64,000 nt of DNA from Flavobacterium sp. CS20 (GCF_018080005.1 NZ_CP073015.1:1-64000), one strand, 5' to 3'; shown: positions 8,973-20,565, counted from the stretch's first letter. Notes: generated by a model from the letters alone, not told the origin. Numbers and translations: made by a program.

Positions 8973-11900
8973 ATGAATAAGGGGTTTATTTTACTAATCA
9001 GTTTATTTTGTTTGCCTATTTTTGGTGCATACAGTCAGGTTTTGTCTCCTTTAAATCCATTTAATAACTTCTTTCAGGCACTAAACGCTACTGCTACAAT
9101 CGAAGGCAGAGTTTATCAAGATGATAATGGTAACGGTATTCAAGATGCAGGTGAAAATGGTTTAGAAAATATCGTGGTGATTGTTATTGATAGTAATAAC
9201 ACAGGTTCAACTACTACTACTGATGCTAATGGTGACTGGTCAAAAGTTGTTATTCCTGGTAATACGCTTGTTTTTATACAAACAACAGATCTTCCAGCAG
9301 GTTTCATTCAAACGGAAGGAGACGATCCAACTTTAGTTGATGTGGCCGATAATTCTGTAACTGACGCGGGTAATGATGGTTATGCTTTAATAGGTAATAT
9401 AAATGGCTTAGTTTATTTTGACGTCAATGGTAACGGCACTCAAGATACAGGAGAATCTGGTATTCCTAATATAGATGTTCAAATTGATGATGCTTTTGGC
9501 AACTCTTTTAATGTAGTTACAGATGCAAATGGTGAATGGAACGCAGATGTATTAGCTGGTAACGTTACATCTACAATTGATGAATCTGACCCAGATTTTC
9601 CTACTGGAGCTATTCAAACTGAAGGCACAAATCCTACTACTACAGCAATTATAGGAGCCGGAATATTTTCAGAAACAGACGGTTTCTTTGTTCCAGACCC
9701 AAATGATACAGGCAGTTTAACAGGACATTTGTATTTGGATGCCAACGGCAATGGCATGCAAGACGCAGGAGAATTGGATTTAGCAGATGTCGATGTTTTG
9801 ATTACCGATAGCCAAAACAACACTCAAACGGTTACCACAGATGCCAATGGCGATTGGTCAGTAATCGTACCAACAGGCAATACCGAAAGCGATATTGATG
9901 AAACTGATACTGACTTCCCAACAGGTGCAACACAAACCGAAGGCACTGATCCGACGATGACTTTAGTCGTTCCAAACGCAACAAGTTTTAGTGAGAATGA
10001 CGGTTTCTTTGTTCCAGACCTTAATGAAACAGGCACTTTAACAGGACATTTGTATTTGGATGCCAACGGCAATGGCACGCAAGACGCAGGAGAATTGGAT
10101 TTAGCTGACGTCGATGTTTTGATTACCGATAGCCAAAACAACACTCAAACCGTAACCACAGATGCTAATGGCGATTGGGCAGTAATCGTACCAACAGGCA
10201 ATACCGAAAGCGATATTGATGAAACCGATACTGATTTTCCAATAGGTGCTATACAAACCGAAGGCACAGATCCGACGATGACTTTAGTCGTTCCAAACGC
10301 AACAAGTTTTAGTGAAAACGACGGTTTTTTTGTTCCAGACCCAAATGATACAGGCACGTTAACAGGACATTTGTATTTGGATGCCAACGGCAATGGCATG
10401 CAAGACGCAGGAGAATTGGATTTAGCAGATGTCGATGTTTTGATTACCGATAGCCAAAACAACACTCAAACGGTTACCACAGATGCCAATGGCGATTGGT
10501 CAGTAATCGTACCAACAGGCAATACCGAAAGCGATATTGATGAAACTGATACTGACTTCCCAACAGGTGCAACACAAACCGAAGGCACTGATCCGACGAT
10601 GACTTTAGTCGTTCCAAACGCAACAAGTTTTAGTGAGAATGACGGTTTCTTTGTTCCAGACCTTAATGAAACAGGCACTTTAACAGGACATTTGTATTTG
10701 GATGCCAACGGCAATGGCACGCAAGACGCAGGAGAATTGGATTTAGCTGACGTCGATGTTTTGATTACCGATAGCCAAAACAACACTCAAACCGTAACCA
10801 CAGATGCTAATGGCGATTGGGCAGTAATCGTACCAACAGGCAATACCGAAAGCGATATTGATGAAACCGATACTGATTTTCCAATAGGTGCTATACAAAC
10901 CGAAGGCACAGATCCGACGATGACTTTAGTCGTTCCAAACGCAACAAGTTTTAGTGAAAACGACGGTTTTTTTGTTCCAGACCCAAATGATACAGGCACG
11001 TTAACAGGACATTTGTATTTGGATGCCAACGGCAATGGCACGCAAGACGCAGGAGAAATGGATTTAGCAGATGTCGATGTTTTGATTACCGATAGCCAAA
11101 ACAATGTTCAAACCGTAGCCACAGATGCCAATGGCGATTGGTCTGTTGTAGTTCCAACTGGCAATACCGAAAGCGACATCGATGAAACCGATACTGATTT
11201 TCCAACAGGAGCGACACAAACCGAAGGCACTGATCCAACGATGACTTTAGTCGTTCCAAATACAACAAGTTTTAGTGAAAACGACGGTTTCTTTGTTCCT
11301 GATTCTAATGAAACAGGTACTTTAACAGGACATTTGTATTTGGATGCCAACGGCAATGGCATGCAAGACGCAGGAGAATTGGATTTAGCAGATGTCGATG
11401 TTTTGATTACCGATAGCCAAAACAACACTCAAACGGTTACCACAGATGCCAATGGCGATTGGTCAGTAATCGTACCAACAGGCAATACCGAAAGCGACAT
11501 TGATGAAACCGATGCTGATTTTCCTGTAGGAGCTATACAAACCGAAGGCACAGATCCGACGATGACTTTAGTCGTTCCAAACGCAATAACTTTTAGTGAG
11601 AATGACGGTTTCTTTGTTCCAGACCCTAATGAAACAGGCACTTTAACAGGACATTTGTATTTGGATGCCAACGGCAATGGCATGCAAGACGCAGGAGAAT
11701 TGGATTTAGCAGATGTCGATGTTTTGATTACCGATAGCCAAAACAACACTCAAACGGTTACCACAGATGCCAATGGCGATTGGTCAGTAATCGTACCAAC
11801 AGGCAATACCGAAAGCGACATTGATGAAACCGATGCTGATTTTCCTGTAGGAGCTATACAAACCGAAGGCACAGATCCGACGATGACTTTAGTCGTTCCA

Positions 11901-14900
11901 AACGCAATAACTTTTAGTGAGAATGACGGTTTCTTTGTTCCAGACCCTAATGAAACAGGCACTTTAACAGGACATTTGTATTTGGATGTCAACGGCAATG
12001 GCACGCAAGACGCAGGAGAATTGGATTTAGCAGATGTCGATGTTTTGATTACTGATAGCCAAAATAATGTTCAAACCGTAACCACAGATGCCAATGGCGA
12101 TTGGTCAGTAATCGTACCAACAGGCAATACGATAAGCGATATTGATGAAACTGATACTGACTTCCCAACAGGTGCAACACAAACCGAAGGTGCTGATCCG
12201 ACGATGACTTTAGTCGTTCCAAACGCAACAAGTTTTAGTGAGAATGACGGTTTCTTTGTTCCAGACCCTAATGAAACAGGCACTTTAACAGGACATTTGT
12301 ATTTGGATGCCAACGGCAACGGCACGCAAGACGCAGGAGAATTGGATTTAGCAGATGTCGATGTTTTGATTACCGATAGCCAAAACAATGTTCAAACCGT
12401 AACCACAAATGCTAATGGCGATTGGTCTGTTGTAGTTTCAACAGGCAATACGATAAGCGATATTGATGAAACCGATGCTGATTTTCCAACAGGTGCAACA
12501 CAAACCGAAGGTACAGATCCAACTACCACAACGGTGATTCCAAATGCAACAAGTTTTAGTGAGAATGACGGTTTCTTTGTTCCAGACCCAAATGAAACAG
12601 GAACACTAACAGGACATTTGTATTTGGATGTCAACGGCAACGGCACGCAAGACGCAGGAGAAATGGATTTAGCAGATGTTGATGTTTTGATTACCGATAG
12701 CCAAAATAATGTTCAAGCGGTTACTACAAATGCTAATGGCGATTGGTCAGTAATCGTACCAACTGGCAATACCGAAAGCGACATTGATGAAACTGATACT
12801 GACTTCCCAACAGGTGCAACACAAACCGAAGGCACTGATCCAACTACCACAACGGTGATTCCAAATACAACAAGTTTTAGTGAAAACGACGGTTTCTTTG
12901 TTCCTGATTCTAATGAAACAGGTACTTTAACAGGACATTTGTATTTGGATGCCAACGGCAATGGCACGCAAGACGCAGGAGAATTGGATTTAGCAGATGT
13001 GTATGTTTTGATTACCGATAGCCAAAACAATGTTCAAACCGTAGCCACAGATGCCAATGGCGATTGGTTTGTTGTAGTTTCAACTGGCAATACCGAAAGC
13101 GATATCGATGAAACTGATACTGACTTCCCAACAGGTGCAACACAAACCGAAGGCACTGATCCGACGATGACTTTAGTCGTTCCAAACGCAACAAGTTTTA
13201 GTGAGAATGACGGTTTCTTTGTTCCAGACCTTAATGAAACAGGCACTTTAACAGGACATTTGTATTTGGATGCCAACGGCAATGGCACGCAAGACGCAGG
13301 AGAAATGGATTTAGCAGATGTCGATGTTTTGATTACCGATAGCCAAAACAATGTTCAAACCGTAACCACAGATGCTAATGGCGATTGGTCAGTAATCGTA
13401 CCAACAGGCAATACCGAAAGCGACATTGATGAAACCGATACTGATTTTCCAATAGGTGCTATACAAACCGAAGGCACAGATCCGACGATGACTTTAGTTG
13501 TTCCAAACGCAACAAGTTTTAGTGAAAACGACGGTTTTTTTGTTCCAGACCCTAATGAAACAGGAACACTTACAGGACATTTGTATTTGGATGCCAACGG
13601 CAACGGCACGCAAGACGCAGGAGAATTGGATTTAGTTGACGTCGATGTTTTGATTACCGATAGCCAAAACAATGTTCAAACCGTAACCACAGATGCCAAT
13701 GGCGATTGGTCAGTAATCGTACCAACAGGCAATACGATAAGCAATATTGATGAAACTGATACTGACTTCCCAACAGGTGCAACACAAACCGAAGGCACTG
13801 ATCCGACGATGACTTTAGTTGTTCCAAACGCAACAAGTTTTAGTGAAAACGACGGTTTCTTTGTTCCAGACCCTAATGAAACAGGCACTTTAACAGGACA
13901 TTTGTATTTGGATGCCAACGGCAACGGCACGCAAGACGCAGGAGAATTGGATTTAGCAGATGTGGATGTTTTGATTACCGATAGCCAAAACAATGTTCAA
14001 ACGGTTACCACAGATGCCAATGGCGATTGGTCAGTAATCGTACCAACAGGCAATACGATAAGCGATATTGATGAAACTGATACTGACTTCCCAACAGGTG
14101 CAACACAAACCGAAGGTACTGATCCGACGATGACTTTAGTCGTTCCAAACGCAACAAGTTTTAGTGAGAATGACGGTTTCTTTGTTCCAGACCTTAATGA
14201 AACAGGCACTTTAACAGGACATTTGTATTTGGATGCCAACGGCAACGGCACGCAAGACGCAGGAGAATTGGATTTAGTTGACGTCGATGTTTTGATTACC
14301 GATAGCCAAAACAATGTTCAAACCGTAACCACAAATGCTAATGGCGATTGGACAGTAATCGTACCAACAGGCAATACCGAAAGCGACATTGATGAAACCG
14401 ATACTGATTTTCCAACAGGAGCTATACAAACCGAAGGCACTGATCCGACGATGACTTTAGTCGTTCCAAACGCAACAAGTTTTAGTGAAAACGACGGTTT
14501 CTTTGTTCCTGATTCTAATGAAACAGGAACACTTACAGGACATTTGTATTTGGATGTCAACGGCAACGGCACGCAAGACGCAGGAGAAATGGATTTAGCA
14601 GATGTGGATGTTTTGATTACCGATAGCCAAAACAATGTTCAAACGGTTACCACAAATGCTAATGGCGATTGGTCTGTTGTAGTTCCAACAGGCAATACCG
14701 AAAGCGACATCGATGAAACCGATACTGATTTTCCTGCAGGTGCAACACAAACCGAAGGTACAGATCCAACTACCACAACGGTGATTCCAAACGCAACAAG
14801 TTTCAGTGAGAATGACGGTTTCTTTGTTCCAGACCCAAATGATACAGGCAGTTTAACAGGACATCTGTATTTGGATGCCAACGGCAATGGCACGCAAGAC

Positions 14901-17900
14901 GCAGGAGAATTGGATTTAGCAGATGTTGATATTTTGATTACCGATAGTCAAAACAACACTCAAACCGTAGCAACAGATGCTAATGGCGATTGGTCTGTTG
15001 TAGTTTCAACAGGCAATACCGAAAGCGATATCGATGAAACTGATACTGACTTCCCAACAGGTGCAACACAAACCGAAGGTACAGATCCAACTACCACAAC
15101 GGTGATTCCAAATGCAACAAGTTTTAGTGAGAATGACGGTTTCTTTGTTCCAGACCCAAATGAAACAGGCACGTTAACAGGACATTTGTATTTGGATGCC
15201 AACGGCAATGGCACGCAAGACGCAGGAGAATTGGATTTAGCAGATGTGGATGTTTTGATTACCGATAGTCAAAACAACACTCAAACCGTAGCAACAGATG
15301 CTAATGGCGATTGGACAGCAATCGTAGCAACAGGCAATACCGAAAGCGATATCGATGAAACCGATACTGACTTCCCAACAGGTGCAACACAAACCGAAGG
15401 CACTGATCCGACGATGACTTTAGTCGTTCCAAACGCAACAAGTTTTAGTGAGAATGACGGTTTCTTTGTTCCAGACCTTAATGAAACAGGCACTTTAACA
15501 GGACATTTGTATTTGGATGCCAACGGCAATGGCACGCAAGACGCAGGAGAAATGGATTTAGCAGATGTCGATGTTTTGATTACCGATAGCCAAAACAACA
15601 CTCAAACCGTAGCAACAGATGCTAATGGCGATTGGACAGCAATCGTAGCAACAGGCAATACCGAAAGCGATATTGATGAAACTGATACTGACTTCCCAAC
15701 AGGTGCAACACAAACCGAAGGCACTGATCCGACGATGACTTTAGTCGTTCCAAACGCAACAAGTTTTAGTGAGAATGACGGTTTCTTTGTTCCAGACCTT
15801 AATGAAACAGGCACTTTAACAGGACATTTGTATTTGGATGCCAACGGCAACGGCACGCAAGACGCAGGAGAATTAGATTTAGCAGATGTCGATGTTTTGA
15901 TTACCGATAGCCAAAACAACACTCAAACCGTAGTCACAGATGCTAATGGCGATTGGTCAGTAATCGTACCAACTGGCAATACGATAAGCGATATCGATGA
16001 AACCGATACTGATTTTCCTGTGGGAGCGACACAAACCGAAGGCACTGATCCGACGATGACTTTAGTTGTTCCAAACGCAACAAGTTTTAGTGAGAATGAC
16101 GGTTTTTTTGTTCCAGACCCTAATGAAACAGGCACTTTAACAGGACATTTGTATTTGGATGCCAACGGCAATGGCACGCAAGACGCAGGAGAATTAGATT
16201 TAGCAGATGTGGATGTTTTGATTACTGATAGCCAAAACAACACTCAAACCGTAGTCACAGATGCTAATGGCGATTGGTCAGTAATCGTTCCAACTGGCAA
16301 TACGATAAGCGATATCGATGAAACCGATACTGATTTTCCTGTGGGAGCGACACAAACCGAAGGCACTGATCCGACGATGACTTTAGTTGTTCCAAATGCA
16401 ATAACTTTTAGTGAAAACGACGGTTTCTTTGTTCCAGACCCTAATGATACGGGAACACTAACAGGACATTTGTATTTGGATGCCAACGGCAATGGCACGC
16501 AAGACGCAGGAGAATTGGATTTAGCAGATGTCGATGTTTTGATTACCGATAGCCAAAACAACACTCAAACCGTAGCAACAGATGCTAATGGCGATTGGTC
16601 AGTAATCGTACCAACAGGCAATACCGAAAGCGACATTGATGAAACCGATGCCGATTTTCCTACAGGTGCAACACAAACCGAAGGCACAGATCCGACGATG
16701 ACTTTAGTTGTTCCAAACGCAATAACTTTTAGTGAGAATGACGGTTTCTTTGTTCCAGACCCAAATGAAACAGGCACTTTAACAGGACATTTGTATTTGG
16801 ATGCCAATGGCAATGGCACGCAAGACGCAGGAGAATTGGATTTAGCAGATGTGGATGTTTTGATTACCGATAGCCAAAACAATGTTCAAACGGTTACCAC
16901 AGATGCCAATGGCGATTGGTCAGTAATCGTACCAACAGGCAATACCGAAAGCGACATTGATGAAACCGATGCCGATTTTCCTACAGGTGCAACACAAACC
17001 GAAGGCACAGATCCGACGATGACTTTAGTTGTTCCAAACGCAATAACTTTTAGTGAGAATGACGGTTTCTTTGTTCCAGACCCAAATGAAACAGGCACTT
17101 TAACAGGACATCTGTATTTGGATGTCAACGGCAATGGCACGCAAGATGTAGGAGAATTGGATTTAGCAGATGTTGATGTTTTGATTACCGATAACCAAAA
17201 CAACACTCAAACCGTAACCACAGATGCTAATGGCGATTGGTCAGTAATCGTACCAACAGGCAATACCGAAAGCGACATTGATGAAACCGATACTGATTTT
17301 CCAATAGGTGCTATACAAACCGAAGGCACTGATCCGACGATGACTTTAGTCGTTCCAAACACAACAAGTTTTAGTGAAAACGACGGTTTCTTTGTTCCTG
17401 ATTCTAATGATACGGGAACACTAACAGGACATTTATATTTGGATGCCAACGGCAATGGCACGCAAGATGTAGGAGAATTGGATTTAGCAGATGTGGATGT
17501 TTTGATTACCGATAGCCAAAACAATGTTCAAACCGTAGCCACAGATGCCAATGGCGATTGGTTTGTTGTAGTTTCAACTGGCAATACCGAAAGCGATATC
17601 GATGAAACTGATACTGACTTCCCAACAGGAGCGACACAAACCGAAGGCACTGATCCGACGATGACTTTAGTCGTTCCAAACGCAATAACTTTTAGTGAGA
17701 ATGACGGTTTCTTTGTTCCAGACCCTAATGAAACAGGCACTTTAACAGGACATTTGTATTTGGATGTCAACGGCAATGGCACGCAAGACGCAGGAGAATT
17801 GGATTTAGCAGATGTCGATGTTTTGATTACCGATAGCCAAAACAACACTCAAACGGTTACCACAGATGCCAATGGCGATTGGTCAGTAATCGTACCAACA

Positions 17901-19625
17901 GGCAATACCGAAAGCGATATTGATGAAACTGATACTGACTTCCCAACAGGTGCAACACAAACCGAAGGCACTGATCCGACGATGACTTTAGTTGTTCCAA
18001 ATGCAATAACTTTTAGTGAGAATGACGGTTTCTTTGTTCCAGACCCAAATGATACAGGAACACTAACAGGACATTTGTATTTGGATGCCAATGGCAATGG
18101 CACGCAAGACGCAGGAGAATTAGATTTAGCAGATGTTGATGTTTTGATTACCGATAGCCAAAACAATGTTCAAATCGTAACCACAGATGCTAATGGCGAT
18201 TGGTCTGTTGTAGTTCCAACAGGCAATACCGAAAGCGATATTGATGAAACCGATACTGATTTTCCTGTAGGAGCGACACAAACCGAAGGCACTGATCCGA
18301 CGATGACTTTAGTTGTTCCAAATGCAATAACTTTTAGTGAAAACGACGGTTTCTTTGTTCCAGACCCTAATGATACAGGAACACTAACAGGACATTTGTA
18401 TTTGGATGCCAATGGCAATGGCACGCAAGATGTAGGAGAATTGGATTTAGTTGACGTCGATGTTTTGATTACCGATAGCCAAAACAATGTTCAAACCGTA
18501 ACCACAGATGCTAATGGCGATTGGTCTGTTGTAGTTCCAACAGGCAATACCGAAAGCGATATTGATGAAACCGATACTGATTTTCCAACAGGTGCAACAC
18601 AAACCGAAGGCACAGATCCGACGATGACTTTAGTCGTTCCAAACACAACAAGTTTTAGTGAAAACGACGGTTTCTTTGTTCCTGATTCAAATGATACAGG
18701 CACGTTAACAGGACATTTGTATTTGGATGCCAACGGCAACGGCACGCAAGATGTAGGAGAAATGGATTTAGCAGATGTCGATGTTTTGATTACCGATAGC
18801 CAAAACAACACTCAAACCGTAACCACAGATGCCAATGGAGATTGGTCTGTAATCGTACCAACAGGCAATACCGAAAGCGATATCGATGAAACCGATACTG
18901 ACTTCCCAACAGGAGCGACACAAACCGAAGGCACTGATCCGACGATGACTTTAGTTGTTCCAAATGCAATAACTTTTAGTGAGAATGACGGTTTTTTTGT
19001 CGAAGAAGAAAATCAATTTGCCACATTAACTGGGAGAATATATTTAGATGAAAATGGTAATGGCATTCAAGATCCTACAGAACAAGGAATTGCCGACATT
19101 TCTATTGAAATTGAAGAAGATTCTGGCTTTATACAAACGGTAGTATCTGATTCAAACGGAGATTGGACTTCAGATGTATTAGCTGGTGGTGTGATAAGTA
19201 CAATAGATGAGTCAGACCCTGACTTTCCAACTAATGCAACTCAAACCGAAGGTACTAACCCAACTGTAACTACACTAAACCCAAATGAAACATTTCATGA
19301 AGTTGATGGATTTTTTGCTGAGCGAGAAGTTATTGTTTATAATGCAGTTTCTCCAAATGGTGATGGTAAAAATGATTTTTTAAGAATTGAAGGATTAGAG
19401 CAGTTTGAAACTAACAGTATAGAAATATTTAATAGGAATGGCGTTAGGGTTTATGAAACCCGTGATTACGGAAGTAATGATAATCTTTTTAGAGGCTTTA
19501 GTGATGGAAGAATTACCATTCGAAAAAGCGAGAAATTACCCTCAGGGACTTATTTTTATATTTTAAATTATACTGATTCAGACGGTAGAACAACTAAACG
19601 GCAAGGTTATTTATATATTAATTAA
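8973..19625 (+). CDS. Giant T9SS-exported repeat adhesin (SdrD-B-like repeats)
   Basis: A ~3550-residue surface protein. The signal peptide is residues 1 to ~23 (MNKGFILLISLFCLPIFGAY, cut before QV). Two divergent SdrD-B-like domains come first (~43-250), then 29 near-identical domains of exactly 107 residues (~251-3353), then one divergent domain. The C-terminal ~95 residues are a gliding-motility-associated type B sorting domain (SPNGDGKNDFL, then SGTYFYILNY). Each repeat begins TGHLYLDANGNGTQDAGE, a calcium-loop-like D-x-N-G-N-G-x-x-D motif, and has a second TDANGDW turn, so Ca2+-stiffened rods are expected. The next two genes encode PorP/SprF and OmpA partners, as for SprB-type adhesins. 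The start ATG 8973 is preferred over an in-frame TTG at 8964. Exact copy number should be treated as assembly-sensitive. Confidence 0.93.
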   Translation: MNKGFILLISLFCLPIFGAYSQVLSPLNPFNNFFQALNATATIEGRVYQDDNGNGIQDAGENGLENIVVIVIDSNNTGSTTTTDANGDWSKVVIPGNTLVFIQTTDLPAGFIQTEGDDPTLVDVADNSVTDAGNDGYALIGNINGLVYFDVNGNGTQDTGESGIPNIDVQIDDAFGNSFNVVTDANGEWNADVLAGNVTSTIDESDPDFPTGAIQTEGTNPTTTAIIGAGIFSETDGFFVPDPNDTGSLTGHLYLDANGNGMQDAGELDLADVDVLITDSQNNTQTVTTDANGDWSVIVPTGNTESDIDETDTDFPTGATQTEGTDPTMTLVVPNATSFSENDGFFVPDLNETGTLTGHLYLDANGNGTQDAGELDLADVDVLITDSQNNTQTVTTDANGDWAVIVPTGNTESDIDETDTDFPIGAIQTEGTDPTMTLVVPNATSFSENDGFFVPDPNDTGTLTGHLYLDANGNGMQDAGELDLADVDVLITDSQNNTQTVTTDANGDWSVIVPTGNTESDIDETDTDFPTGATQTEGTDPTMTLVVPNATSFSENDGFFVPDLNETGTLTGHLYLDANGNGTQDAGELDLADVDVLITDSQNNTQTVTTDANGDWAVIVPTGNTESDIDETDTDFPIGAIQTEGTDPTMTLVVPNATSFSENDGFFVPDPNDTGTLTGHLYLDANGNGTQDAGEMDLADVDVLITDSQNNVQTVATDANGDWSVVVPTGNTESDIDETDTDFPTGATQTEGTDPTMTLVVPNTTSFSENDGFFVPDSNETGTLTGHLYLDANGNGMQDAGELDLADVDVLITDSQNNTQTVTTDANGDWSVIVPTGNTESDIDETDADFPVGAIQTEGTDPTMTLVVPNAITFSENDGFFVPDPNETGTLTGHLYLDANGNGMQDAGELDLADVDVLITDSQNNTQTVTTDANGDWSVIVPTGNTESDIDETDADFPVGAIQTEGTDPTMTLVVPNAITFSENDGFFVPDPNETGTLTGHLYLDVNGNGTQDAGELDLADVDVLITDSQNNVQTVTTDANGDWSVIVPTGNTISDIDETDTDFPTGATQTEGADPTMTLVVPNATSFSENDGFFVPDPNETGTLTGHLYLDANGNGTQDAGELDLADVDVLITDSQNNVQTVTTNANGDWSVVVSTGNTISDIDETDADFPTGATQTEGTDPTTTTVIPNATSFSENDGFFVPDPNETGTLTGHLYLDVNGNGTQDAGEMDLADVDVLITDSQNNVQAVTTNANGDWSVIVPTGNTESDIDETDTDFPTGATQTEGTDPTTTTVIPNTTSFSENDGFFVPDSNETGTLTGHLYLDANGNGTQDAGELDLADVYVLITDSQNNVQTVATDANGDWFVVVSTGNTESDIDETDTDFPTGATQTEGTDPTMTLVVPNATSFSENDGFFVPDLNETGTLTGHLYLDANGNGTQDAGEMDLADVDVLITDSQNNVQTVTTDANGDWSVIVPTGNTESDIDETDTDFPIGAIQTEGTDPTMTLVVPNATSFSENDGFFVPDPNETGTLTGHLYLDANGNGTQDAGELDLVDVDVLITDSQNNVQTVTTDANGDWSVIVPTGNTISNIDETDTDFPTGATQTEGTDPTMTLVVPNATSFSENDGFFVPDPNETGTLTGHLYLDANGNGTQDAGELDLADVDVLITDSQNNVQTVTTDANGDWSVIVPTGNTISDIDETDTDFPTGATQTEGTDPTMTLVVPNATSFSENDGFFVPDLNETGTLTGHLYLDANGNGTQDAGELDLVDVDVLITDSQNNVQTVTTNANGDWTVIVPTGNTESDIDETDTDFPTGAIQTEGTDPTMTLVVPNATSFSENDGFFVPDSNETGTLTGHLYLDVNGNGTQDAGEMDLADVDVLITDSQNNVQTVTTNANGDWSVVVPTGNTESDIDETDTDFPAGATQTEGTDPTTTTVIPNATSFSENDGFFVPDPNDTGSLTGHLYLDANGNGTQDAGELDLADVDILITDSQNNTQTVATDANGDWSVVVSTGNTESDIDETDTDFPTGATQTEGTDPTTTTVIPNATSFSENDGFFVPDPNETGTLTGHLYLDANGNGTQDAGELDLADVDVLITDSQNNTQTVATDANGDWTAIVATGNTESDIDETDTDFPTGATQTEGTDPTMTLVVPNATSFSENDGFFVPDLNETGTLTGHLYLDANGNGTQDAGEMDLADVDVLITDSQNNTQTVATDANGDWTAIVATGNTESDIDETDTDFPTGATQTEGTDPTMTLVVPNATSFSENDGFFVPDLNETGTLTGHLYLDANGNGTQDAGELDLADVDVLITDSQNNTQTVVTDANGDWSVIVPTGNTISDIDETDTDFPVGATQTEGTDPTMTLVVPNATSFSENDGFFVPDPNETGTLTGHLYLDANGNGTQDAGELDLADVDVLITDSQNNTQTVVTDANGDWSVIVPTGNTISDIDETDTDFPVGATQTEGTDPTMTLVVPNAITFSENDGFFVPDPNDTGTLTGHLYLDANGNGTQDAGELDLADVDVLITDSQNNTQTVATDANGDWSVIVPTGNTESDIDETDADFPTGATQTEGTDPTMTLVVPNAITFSENDGFFVPDPNETGTLTGHLYLDANGNGTQDAGELDLADVDVLITDSQNNVQTVTTDANGDWSVIVPTGNTESDIDETDADFPTGATQTEGTDPTMTLVVPNAITFSENDGFFVPDPNETGTLTGHLYLDVNGNGTQDVGELDLADVDVLITDNQNNTQTVTTDANGDWSVIVPTGNTESDIDETDTDFPIGAIQTEGTDPTMTLVVPNTTSFSENDGFFVPDSNDTGTLTGHLYLDANGNGTQDVGELDLADVDVLITDSQNNVQTVATDANGDWFVVVSTGNTESDIDETDTDFPTGATQTEGTDPTMTLVVPNAITFSENDGFFVPDPNETGTLTGHLYLDVNGNGTQDAGELDLADVDVLITDSQNNTQTVTTDANGDWSVIVPTGNTESDIDETDTDFPTGATQTEGTDPTMTLVVPNAITFSENDGFFVPDPNDTGTLTGHLYLDANGNGTQDAGELDLADVDVLITDSQNNVQIVTTDANGDWSVVVPTGNTESDIDETDTDFPVGATQTEGTDPTMTLVVPNAITFSENDGFFVPDPNDTGTLTGHLYLDANGNGTQDVGELDLVDVDVLITDSQNNVQTVTTDANGDWSVVVPTGNTESDIDETDTDFPTGATQTEGTDPTMTLVVPNTTSFSENDGFFVPDSNDTGTLTGHLYLDANGNGTQDVGEMDLADVDVLITDSQNNTQTVTTDANGDWSVIVPTGNTESDIDETDTDFPTGATQTEGTDPTMTLVVPNAITFSENDGFFVEEENQFATLTGRIYLDENGNGIQDPTEQGIADISIEIEEDSGFIQTVVSDSNGDWTSDVLAGGVISTIDESDPDFPTNATQTEGTNPTVTTLNPNETFHEVDGFFAEREVIVYNAVSPNGDGKNDFLRIEGLEQFETNSIEIFNRNGVRVYETRDYGSNDNLFRGFSDGRITIRKSEKLPSGTYFYILNYTDSDGRTTKRQGYLYIN
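9723..19031 (+). repeat. 29 tandem 321-bp repeats in exact register
   Basis: Measured at the GGA codon of GHLYLD, the copies start at 9723 and recur every 321 bases to 18711; 29 copies fit with no length change. Copies 1+2 (9723-10364) read identical to copies 3+4 (10365-11006), and copies 6 and 7 also appear identical, so part of the array grew by duplication of one or two units. Differences cluster at a few sites (T/M before QDAG, LNET/PNET/PNDT, NATSF/NAITF). Confidence 0.95.
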
Positions 19626-19626
19626 A

Positions 19627-20562
19627 ATGCATATTAAAGTCATAAAACATATAGGAATTCTAATGATTTTGCTTTTATTGAGCTTTAAATCAATAGCTCA
19701 GCAAGACCCTAGTTTTACACAATATATGTTTAACACCATGACTATAAATCCTGCTTATGCTGGTACGAGAAATGTTTTAAGCGCAAGTCTTTTGCACAGG
19801 TCTCAATGGTTAGGTATTGATGGTGCTCCTGAAACACAAACCTTAAGTGTGCATTCACCAATTAGAGACGGACAAATGGGGCTTGGTCTTAATATAGTTC
19901 ACGATAAAATCGGTCCTGCTACAACGACTCGTTTTAATGGAAATTACAGCTATATACTTCCAATTGATAGATATACAAGTTTAAGCTTAGGTGTCAGTGC
20001 TGGAGCAGATATTTTTGATATCAATTTTTCAGAATTAAATATATTTGACCCAACAGATCCAAACTTTCAAAATGATGTAGAGACTAAATTATCCCCGCAA
20101 GTCGGTTTAGGAGCAATGCTATATAATGATATTTATTATGTAAGTTTAAGTGTGCCTAAACTTTTGAGAACTGAATATTATGACGACAATCAAGGTGCAG
20201 TATCAGTTGCCAAAGAAAGACTACACTATTATTTAACTGCGGGTTATGTTTTTGATATAAATGATAATGTTAAACTAAAGCCATCTATACTTACACGATT
20301 TGTTAGCGGATCACCAGTACGATTAGATTTATCCGCCAATTTTTTAATCAATGATAAATTTTCATTAGGAGGAGCTTATCGCTTATCATCGGCCTATAGT
20401 GTGTTATCAACTTATCAAATATCAGACGCATTTTTAATTGGTTTTTCTTATGATAGAGATACATCAGAATTGGTTAACTTTAACGACGGAAGTTTTGAAA
20501 TATTTTTTAGATATGAACTATTTAAAAGGTATAAAAAAATGTACACTCCTAGATTTTTCTAG
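19627..20562 (+). CDS. PorP/SprF family T9SS membrane protein
   Basis: A 311-residue outer-membrane beta-barrel protein with a signal peptide (ending SIAQQ) and the family start DPSFTQYMFNTMTINPAYAG. PorP/SprF proteins help export or anchor type B sorting-domain cargo; in Flavobacterium johnsoniae SprF serves SprB. It begins one base after the adhesin stop and is followed after 3 bases by the OmpA-family gene, so the three form one operon, and this is presumably the dedicated partner of the giant adhesin. Confidence 0.92.
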   Translation: MHIKVIKHIGILMILLLLSFKSIAQQDPSFTQYMFNTMTINPAYAGTRNVLSASLLHRSQWLGIDGAPETQTLSVHSPIRDGQMGLGLNIVHDKIGPATTTRFNGNYSYILPIDRYTSLSLGVSAGADIFDINFSELNIFDPTDPNFQNDVETKLSPQVGLGAMLYNDIYYVSLSVPKLLRTEYYDDNQGAVSVAKERLHYYLTAGYVFDINDNVKLKPSILTRFVSGSPVRLDLSANFLINDKFSLGGAYRLSSAYSVLSTYQISDAFLIGFSYDRDTSELVNFNDGSFEIFFRYELFKRYKKMYTPRFF

Positions 20563-20565
20563 ATT

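Noticed and set aside
9614..18811. Series of ~106-residue minus-strand ORFs, one per repeat
   Set aside because: They are antisense shadows of the 321-bp repeat; the period is a multiple of three and the antisense frame happens to lack stops. No start signals or composition support them.
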